Source of the DNA: Fusibacillus kribbianus
GTDB lineage: Bacteria > Bacillota > Clostridia > Lachnospirales > Lachnospiraceae
Direction of reading: 5' to 3'
Assembly: GCF_030053595.1 (NCBI RefSeq)
Contig: NZ_JASGBQ010000001.1
Span: 124,001-188,000, forward strand
Length of the DNA stretch: 64,000 nucleotides
The notes below the pieces were generated by a model. It was not told where the DNA came from, ran no database searches, and worked only from the letters and a program-made list of their open reading frames with translations. Of this stretch, positions 60,509-64,000 are shown one piece after another. Position 1 is the stretch's first letter; the number at the start of each line of letters is the position of its first letter. The translations under genes were made by a program, and so were the position numbers.

Positions 60509-61147
60509 ATGAAAACTCTCCTGGTAAACGGCAGCCCTCACGAAAAGGGCTGCACCTACACTGCCTTAAACGCTGTCGCTGAGGCTTTGCAGGAAAACGG
60601 TATCGAAGCCGACTTTTTCCATATCGGACATAAGCCTCTGTCCGGCTGCATTGCCTGCAAGACCTGCGTCTCAACCGGCCGGTGCGCCATCGATGACAAG
60701 GTCAATGAGTTTCTGAGCCTGGCCGGGGAATATGACGGCTTCGTCTTCGGCACGCCTGTCCACTGGGCTGGCGCCTCCGGCGCGCTGACCTCCTTTTTGG
60801 ACCGGGTTTTTTATGCCGATTTCTGCGGCAATGGAGGAAAGCGGTTTTATTTAAAGCCGGCTGCAGCCGTCATGTCCGCCCGCCGTGCCGGCACCACAGC
60901 CACCTGGGATCAGGTGAACAAGTACTTCGGCCTTCTCCAGATGCCCATCATCAACTCCCGTTACTGGGGGATGGTCCACGGCTCCAAACCGGAGGATGTG
61001 AAGAAGGACCTGGAGGGCATGCAGGTCATGCGGGTCCTCGGCCGCAACATGGCCTATTTTCTCAAATGCCAGGAGGCAGGAAAAAAGGCAGGCGTTCCGC
61101 TGCCGGAAACCGAGCCTGCCATTTTCACCAACTTTATCCGCGATTAA
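60509..61147 (+). CDS. NADPH-dependent FMN reductase/flavodoxin-like protein (copy 2)
   Basis: A 212-residue flavodoxin-fold protein with LVNGSPHEKGCTYTAL (FMN phosphate loop), a Cys group (CIACKTCVSTGRC) and the flavin-contact region GTPVHWAGASG. It is colinear with copy 1 at 25.2-25.8 kb along the whole length. ACGGAGG precedes the ATG. Its stop overlaps that of the converging DUF134-NifX gene by a few bases, with no room for a separate terminator. Substrate unknown. Confidence 0.88.
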   Translation: MKTLLVNGSPHEKGCTYTALNAVAEALQENGIEADFFHIGHKPLSGCIACKTCVSTGRCAIDDKVNEFLSLAGEYDGFVFGTPVHWAGASGALTSFLDRVFYADFCGNGGKRFYLKPAAAVMSARRAGTTATWDQVNKYFGLLQMPIINSRYWGMVHGSKPEDVKKDLEGMQVMRVLGRNMAYFLKCQEAGKKAGVPLPETEPAIFTNFIRD

Positions 61148-61917
61148 TGATTCCCGCAGCCATGATGGCCATGTTCTCCATGACCATGGCCGTCGTGACC
61201 GTGGCCGCCGCAGCTGTGCTCTCCATGGCCGTGACCGCCGCAGACATGGCCTGCCCCGTGATGATTGCACATGGCATCGGGATCATAGTTCAGGGAACCC
61301 GCAAGGAAGGACTCCACCTGCACATCTGCATCTCCCGCTGCTCCGGGGAACAGACGGATCCCCGCCTCTGCCAGTGCATTTCTGGCACCGCCGCCAATAT
61401 TTCCGCAGATCAGGATCTCCACGCCCCGCTCCTTCAAAAATCCGGCCAGTGCTCCATGACCGGTACCATTGGTATCCACGATCTCAGAGGATACGATCTT
61501 TCCATTTTCTGCCTCATAGATCTTAAACTGTTCCGTATGGCCAAAATGTCCGAAAATCTGGCCATTTGAATAAGTAACTGCAATTTTCATGGTTTTTTCC
61601 CCTATAAACCTTCCCACCTCCGGCTCCGCCAGACGATAGCTTCCGCCCTCGATCCTGAGAGCCGCACCTTCCACCAGAAATCTGGCCATCTTCTTCCTCG
61701 CCTCCGCGTAAAGAGCCTGCACCGTAGCACGGCCCACATCCATACGCAGCGCGCATTCCTCCTGAGTCAGGCCTTCATAATCCAAAAGCCGGATCACTTC
61801 ATACTCTTCCACATTCAGAATGATCCTGCTCCCGTCCGCATCCGGTTTTCCCTTCGGCTCAAAGCTCAGAAAACGTGGCATCCTGCTGATGCATTTGCAT
61901 TTGTTCGGTCTCGGCAT
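61144..61917 (-). CDS. DUF134 HTH protein fused to a NifX-type iron-molybdenum-cofactor domain, His-rich tail
   Basis: A 257-residue fusion. Residues 1-105 are the DUF134 domain with a helix-turn-helix (LTQEECALRMDVGRATVQAL) and three Cys/His near the N-terminus (KCKCISRMPRF). Residues 110-215 are the NifX/NifB C-terminal fold (KIAVTYSNGQIFGHFGHTEQFKIYE, ILICGNIGGGARNALAEAG). The last 40 residues are rich in His and Gly (with a few Cys), a likely metal-binding tail. It could be a metal-responsive regulator. It has its own promoter spanned by an inverted repeat. Confidence 0.9.
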   Translation of the reverse strand: MPRPNKCKCISRMPRFLSFEPKGKPDADGSRIILNVEEYEVIRLLDYEGLTQEECALRMDVGRATVQALYAEARKKMARFLVEGAALRIEGGSYRLAEPEVGRFIGEKTMKIAVTYSNGQIFGHFGHTEQFKIYEAENGKIVSSEIVDTNGTGHGALAGFLKERGVEILICGNIGGGARNALAEAGIRLFPGAAGDADVQVESFLAGSLNYDPDAMCNHHGAGHVCGGHGHGEHSCGGHGHDGHGHGEHGHHGCGNH

Positions 61918-61940
61918 GAGAAAGCTTCCTTTCTTTTATT

Positions 61941-61990
61941 ATTGTCATATGCTAATAAATATTCTACGCTCATTATAAGCATATGTCAAT
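61941..61990 (-). promoter_or_regulatory. Promoter and inverted repeat of the DUF134-NifX gene
   Basis: Minus-strand TTGACA and TAGAAT with a 17-base spacer. The flanking repeats ATTGTCATATGCT and AGCATATGTCAAT (plus strand; 12 of 13 complementary) are 24 bases apart, one covering the -35 box and one lying downstream of the -10. This is the arrangement of a dimer-dimer operator, probably autoregulatory. Confidence 0.75.
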
Positions 61991-62001
61991 AATATTTTTC
62001 T

Positions 62002-63258
62002 CTAATCCCGGATCTCCTGCACACTTTTGACAATAGTATGGCGAATGGGTATCCACGTCACCTTCTTAAAAAGCGCCGCCACGGCAATGGGAATATAGGT
62101 AAATATAAAAATCGGAAACGTAAACAGATAACGAACCTTCTGCCCCGCCGTACAGTGGATCTGCTTCCATTCCGTAATGGTCGTGACCAGCCCAAAGAAG
62201 AACAGGGACAGATAGATTCCGATCAGATTTCCGAAAATGGCCTCCAGCGTCACCTTCGTCCACATCAGATGTCCGGTCAAAAGCCCTGCCACAGCAAAAC
62301 TCCCATTGCACACCAAGGCCGTTATAGTCAGAAGAGTGGCCGGCGCGATCGTCATCATCATATCATAGCAGGGAAAGCTGTGTTTCTTCACGACTCCCCG
62401 CATAAGCTCCCCGCCATACCTTGCGAAGACCTGATAAAAGCCTTTGGTCCACCGGAGCCTCTGATACCAGGACTCTCGAAAGCTCACCGGCTGCTCGTCG
62501 TAAAGGACCGCCTTTTCGCAGTAGCCGATGGTCTTTCCCTGAATGACATTGTCCGCCGAAAACTCGATATCCTCCGTGAGAAGATGATGCTTCCAGCCAT
62601 TATTCGCCTTCACGATCTCCTTCGCCATCAGAAACCCGGTTCCGGAAATAGCACAACTGGTGCCGCACTGCATTCTGGCCCCATTGAGATACTGGGATTC
62701 CCGCAAAAACCAGAGGGCATAGCCGGCAGAGATCCAGTTGGAGCCATAATTTTTCGAATTCCTGTAGCTGGTCACAATGGGATAACCGTTGGAAAAGACC
62801 TTATTCATCTCCCTCACATAGTTTTCATCGAGCACATTGTCCGCGTCAAAGACCAGATAACCGTCATAGGTATCCAACCCCACCAGGGTCTCGATCTGGG
62901 AGAAGAGCCAATTAAGGGCGTACCCTTTTCCCACCTTCACCCGGTCAAACCGTTCAAAAACAATTGCCCTGTGATTTCTCGCCACCTGAGCCGTATTATC
63001 GGTGCAATTATCCGCCACCACATAAATGTCCAGCAAATCAGACGGATAATTCTGCCTGTGCAGACTCTCCAGAAGTTCACCTATGACTGCACTCTCATTG
63101 CGTGCTGAGATCACCACCGCATATTTACAGAGCCTTTTGGCCCGAAACGTTCTCTTTCGTGAAAACCACCGAATAAACACATAGACAACCTGATAAAAGT
63201 AAAGAATACCGAACAGTGCCAGTATCAGAAAATTAAAGCTGCGAATCAATATAAGCAT
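62002..63258 (-). CDS. Membrane family-2 glycosyltransferase
   Basis: A 418-residue processive GT2. A first TM helix (about 5-30), then the GT-A domain with DAD-type residues in YLVFDADNVLDENY, the TED motif in HLLTEDIEFSADN and QRLRWTKGFY (QxxRW). Four C-terminal hydrophobic segments follow (about 295-405). Such enzymes polymerise and export a polysaccharide such as a beta-glucan or poly-N-acetylglucosamine. No other polysaccharide genes are nearby, so the product cannot be named. Confidence 0.9.
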   Translation of the reverse strand: MLILIRSFNFLILALFGILYFYQVVYVFIRWFSRKRTFRAKRLCKYAVVISARNESAVIGELLESLHRQNYPSDLLDIYVVADNCTDNTAQVARNHRAIVFERFDRVKVGKGYALNWLFSQIETLVGLDTYDGYLVFDADNVLDENYVREMNKVFSNGYPIVTSYRNSKNYGSNWISAGYALWFLRESQYLNGARMQCGTSCAISGTGFLMAKEIVKANNGWKHHLLTEDIEFSADNVIQGKTIGYCEKAVLYDEQPVSFRESWYQRLRWTKGFYQVFARYGGELMRGVVKKHSFPCYDMMMTIAPATLLTITALVCNGSFAVAGLLTGHLMWTKVTLEAIFGNLIGIYLSLFFFGLVTTITEWKQIHCTAGQKVRYLFTFPIFIFTYIPIAVAALFKKVTWIPIRHTIVKSVQEIRD

Positions 63259-63436
63259 ACGCTGTCAATTCCTTTCCTGTCATCCAACCCCCCGTTGTTT
63301 TCATACACCGCTTCGCGTCCCCCTGTCATGCCTTTCCCAGTATACAAAAAAAATTATGTTCTTTATGTGTCCAAAGCCTTAAATCTTTCTTTAAATTTTC
63401 CATAGTTTCTTATGAACTTTCTATAGTTTTCCATAA

Positions 63437-63486
63437 AATAAGGATTCCATACGCGATCTGTTCCAGACCGCACAGGAATCCTTATT
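63437..63486 (-). terminator. Terminator after the phosphatase gene
   Basis: AATAAGGATTCC and GGAATCCTTATT form a perfect 12-bp stem with a 26-base loop, followed on the minus strand by TTATGG. The A-T-rich base of the stem supplies the U-run. Confidence 0.75.
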
Positions 63487-63525
63487 GTTCCGGCTTTCCC
63501 ATCCACCGGTTCCTCATTCTCATTT

Positions 63526-63999
63526 TCATTTCTTCATGACATACTCCAGAAAGGCCTCACAGCCCTCCACGATGTCGTCATAGGTCACGTCAAAGTTTCC
63601 CGTATACCACGGGTCGGCAATATCCCTGGGCCGCTTTCCGAAATCCAGAAGCCTCCACACCTTATGGGAGGTTCTCTCCTCCTCTTCCGGCTTCACACCG
63701 AGGATCCGATACATATTGGAGAGATTCCTCTGCTCCATCCCGATCAGATAATCGAAATGCTCATAATCCTTTTTCTCCATCCTCCTGGCCCGATGATTTC
63801 CAACCGGAATCCCACAGGCGTGAAGCTTGTTCCTGGTTCCGTAATGGACCGGATTCCCGATCTCCTCATAGCTGGTGGCTGCCGAATCGATTTCAAATAA
63901 ATCGTCCAGGCCCTGGGTGTGGACCATGTGCTGGAAGACGTACTGGGCCATGGGGGAACGGCAGATGTTGCCGTGGCAGATGAATAGTACGCGTATCAT
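63526..63999 (-). CDS. Low-molecular-weight protein-tyrosine phosphatase
   Basis: A 157-residue cytoplasmic phosphatase. The P-loop is FICHGNICRSPMA (Cys8 nucleophile, Arg in CxxxxxR) and the general acid Asp is in IADPWYTGNFDVTYDD. The start MIRVLFICHGN is the family's normal N-terminus, so the gene appears complete although it begins one base from the window edge. Relatives often regulate exopolysaccharide tyrosine kinases; the glycosyltransferase gene lies downstream, separated by a terminator. Confidence 0.95.
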   Translation of the reverse strand: MIRVLFICHGNICRSPMAQYVFQHMVHTQGLDDLFEIDSAATSYEEIGNPVHYGTRNKLHACGIPVGNHRARRMEKKDYEHFDYLIGMEQRNLSNMYRILGVKPEEEERTSHKVWRLLDFGKRPRDIADPWYTGNFDVTYDDIVEGCEAFLEYVMKK

Positions 64000-64000
64000 A

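Noticed and set aside
61141-61270. Repeat-like GTGACCGTGGCC sequences as a possible CRISPR-like array
   Set aside because: These are Gly/His codons of the DUF134-NifX tail; there is no regular spacing or spacer content.

Overview
The window reads as chromosomal DNA of an anaerobic Firmicute of the Lachnospiraceae type (Clostridia, gut-commensal style). The support is indirect. There are strong AGGAGG ribosome-binding sites and sigma-A promoters with 17-18 bp spacers. The gene content also fits: a PPi-type phosphofructokinase, rubrerythrin, an AsrC-like sulfite reductase, a fused purL, a sodium:neurotransmitter-type symporter and Rbs-type sugar ABC transport. No phage, transposon, CRISPR array or rRNA was seen. 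Most genes lie on the minus strand, so transcription runs from high to low coordinates.

Region 1 (1-3.6 kb): the 5' part of a sensor kinase, its OmpR-type regulator, a ComEA-like HhH lipoprotein whose best start is followed by a stop at codon 3, a small DMT/YdcZ permease, and PPi-dependent phosphofructokinase. Region 2 (3.6-17.6 kb): a long sugar-catabolic operon. It carries an RpiR regulator (broken by an in-frame TGA), a ROK kinase, two GatZ/KbaZ-type aldolase subunits, RbsA/C/B transport, a cupin glucose-6-phosphate isomerase, 3-hexulose-6-phosphate synthase, two SIS isomerases, a D-allulose/D-tagatose 3-epimerase and a PfkB kinase. It resembles an enlarged allose/allulose (als) operon with a ribulose-monophosphate module added. 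A second, intact RpiR gene lies upstream. Region 3 (17.7-25.2 kb): arginine biosynthesis argC-argJ-(NSS symporter)-argB-argD, with argG divergent and ARG-box-like palindromes between.

Region 4 (25-48.4 kb): housekeeping genes. These are a flavodoxin-like reductase, TypA/BipA, MscS, glycogen branching enzyme, a diguanylate cyclase, tRNA-Val(GAC), a siroheme-type reductase, ketopantoate reductase, a Ca-type P-ATPase, an esterase, PurL, an MBL hydrolase, a CPBP protease, a degenerate sigma-like protein, an amidohydrolase, Upp, a DUF6472 protein and NadE.

Region 5 (48.4-60.4 kb) is the most interesting. A yybP-ykoY-type manganese riboswitch with its own terminator precedes mntP. mntP is followed, with very short gaps, by nine more genes: an LRR protein, an AlkD-like protein, a DUF2201 metallopeptidase/VWA protein, a MoxR-type AAA+ ATPase, LarC, LarE, LarB, a second AAA+ ATPase and a second VWA protein. 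The three genes for the nickel-pincer nucleotide cofactor are thus bracketed by two ATPase/VWA chelatase-like pairs, with no LarA enzyme in the window. I infer a metal-cofactor assembly and insertion system under manganese-responsive control.

Region 6 (60.5-64 kb): a second flavodoxin-like reductase, a DUF134-NifX fusion with a His-rich tail and a promoter-spanning inverted repeat, a processive family-2 glycosyltransferase and a low-molecular-weight tyrosine phosphatase.
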